NCBI GenBank assembly: GCA_029879605.1
Contig: JAOUQA010000126.1
Span: 1-6,460 of the forward strand
Source of the DNA: Gammaproteobacteria bacterium
GTDB taxonomy: Bacteria; Pseudomonadota; Gammaproteobacteria; SZUA-229
Direction of reading: 5' to 3'
DNA length: 6,460 bases
Below are positions 5,744 to 6,460 of the stretch, one piece after another. Positions within the stretch are counted from its first letter, which is position 1; the number at the start of each line of letters is the position of its first letter. The translations under genes were made by a program, and so were the position numbers. The notes under the pieces were generated by a model. The model worked only from the letters and a program-made list of their open reading frames with translations. It was not told the origin of the DNA and did not search any database.

Positions 5744-6460
5744 ATGACATCTATCGCCAGACTAATCACTATACTATTTCTTTACTTTAATTTTCTATTC
5801 CCTGTTATAGCCGAAAATCAGCAATCAGAATCTCAGGGTATTCCACACAAACAGCTCCGCAATTTCACTGACATATTCTCACGTATAAAATCCGATTATG
5901 TCGAACATGTTGACGATAAAACTCTACTTGAAAATGCCATCAGGGGAATGCTTTCCGGGCTCGATCCACATTCAACCTATTTCGATCCGGATGAATACAA
6001 GGAATTTAATATAGGTACAACTGGTCAATTCGGTGGTCTAGGAATTAAAGTTGGTATGGAAAATGGTTTTGTAAAAGTCATCTCGCCCATTGATGACACC
6101 CCGGCATTTAATGCAGGAATTAAAGCTGGCGACCTAATAATTCGTATTAACGACACTCCCGTTAAAGGTCTTTCACTAAATGATGCTGTCAATTTAATGC
6201 GCGGCAAACCGGGAACAGAAGTTACGCTTATAATTCTACGCGACAACGAAAATAATCCTTTAACTTTTAACCTTAAGCGAGACAATATAAAAGTTAAAAG
6301 TATTAAAAGTCATTTACTAGAAAAGGACTATGGCTATATTCGCATTACAACTTTTCAGGCTCGTACTTACAAGCACCTAAAACAGGCATTAACTGACCTT
6401 CTAGATGAAAACAAACGGGCTTTAAAAGGTATTGTTCTCGATTTACGTAATAATCCCGGA
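5744..6460 (+). CDS. ctpA: CtpA-type carboxy-terminal processing protease, S41 family (3' end cut by window)
   Basis: The frame is open from the ATG at 5744 to the last base (239 codons). CtpA/Prc proteases act in the periplasm, where they trim C-termini and, in several gammaproteobacteria, degrade cell-wall hydrolases. Residues 1-23 form a signal peptide or anchor ending VIA. The next part has FTDIFSRIKSDYVEHVDD and GMLSGLDPHSTYFDPDEYKEF, typical of the N-terminal S41 region. A PDZ domain spans about 90-180, with GQFGGLGIKV, SPIDDTPAFNAGIKAGDLIIRIN and LMRGKPGTEV. The protease core begins with YGYIRITTFQ, and the last visible residues DLRNNPG are the start of the S41 DLRxNPGG motif. The catalytic Ser and Lys lie beyond the window, so activity cannot be judged. 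It starts 76 bp after envC with no terminator between, so co-transcription is likely. Confidence 0.94.
   Translation, partial: MTSIARLITILFLYFNFLFPVIAENQQSESQGIPHKQLRNFTDIFSRIKSDYVEHVDDKTLLENAIRGMLSGLDPHSTYFDPDEYKEFNIGTTGQFGGLGIKVGMENGFVKVISPIDDTPAFNAGIKAGDLIIRINDTPVKGLSLNDAVNLMRGKPGTEVTLIILRDNENNPLTFNLKRDNIKVKSIKSHLLEKDYGYIRITTFQARTYKHLKQALTDLLDENKRALKGIVLDLRNNPG

Noticed and set aside
6025..6285. Minus-strand frame inside ctpA
   Set aside because: Shadow of the CtpA PDZ region, which reads cleanly on the plus strand.

Overview
This window looks like chromosome of a low-GC gammaproteobacterium. SecB places it in the Proteobacteria. The order rhodanese (yibN), grxC, secB, gpsA with trmL and envC nearby, followed by ctpA, is a familiar gammaproteobacterial neighbourhood. 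I cannot name the genus. All readable coding frames are intact. Two of the nine genes are cut by the window edges.

Layout: (1) 1-479, minus strand: the N-terminal part of an ExeA/MshM-type AAA+ ATPase with a GTG start, preceded by a good sigma70-like promoter. (2) 480-856: AT-rich intergenic region between divergent genes. (3) 857-1321, plus strand: trmL, ending exactly where gpsA ends on the other strand. (4) 3943 down to 1322, minus strand: a compact operon of rhodanese (yibN), grxC, trxC, secB and gpsA, with gaps of 6, 25, 11 and 0 bp. (5) 4349-4014, minus strand: an ArsR-family repressor upstream of that operon, separated from it by a perfect 9-bp hairpin. (6) 4489-5667 and 5744 to the window end, plus strand: envC (degenerate LytM activator of cell-division amidases) and the first 239 codons of a ctpA-type S41 processing protease.

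How the genes fit together: the minus-strand operon groups three thiol-redox proteins (membrane rhodanese, glutaredoxin, zinc-ribbon thioredoxin 2) with the SecB export chaperone and glycerol-3-phosphate dehydrogenase. The regulator upstream has exactly two cysteines, 66 residues apart, in the places used by the persulfide sensors SqrR, BigR and HlyU, and lacks the classical metal motifs. The inferred unit is therefore a sulfur- or redox-responsive repressor governing a rhodanese-Grx-Trx operon. This is the most interesting hypothesis here. The plus-strand pair envC-ctpA belongs to cell-wall remodelling. In related genomes gpmI usually lies between yibN and envC; here the ArsR gene occupies that place. 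I see no mobile element, CRISPR array, tRNA or rRNA in the window.
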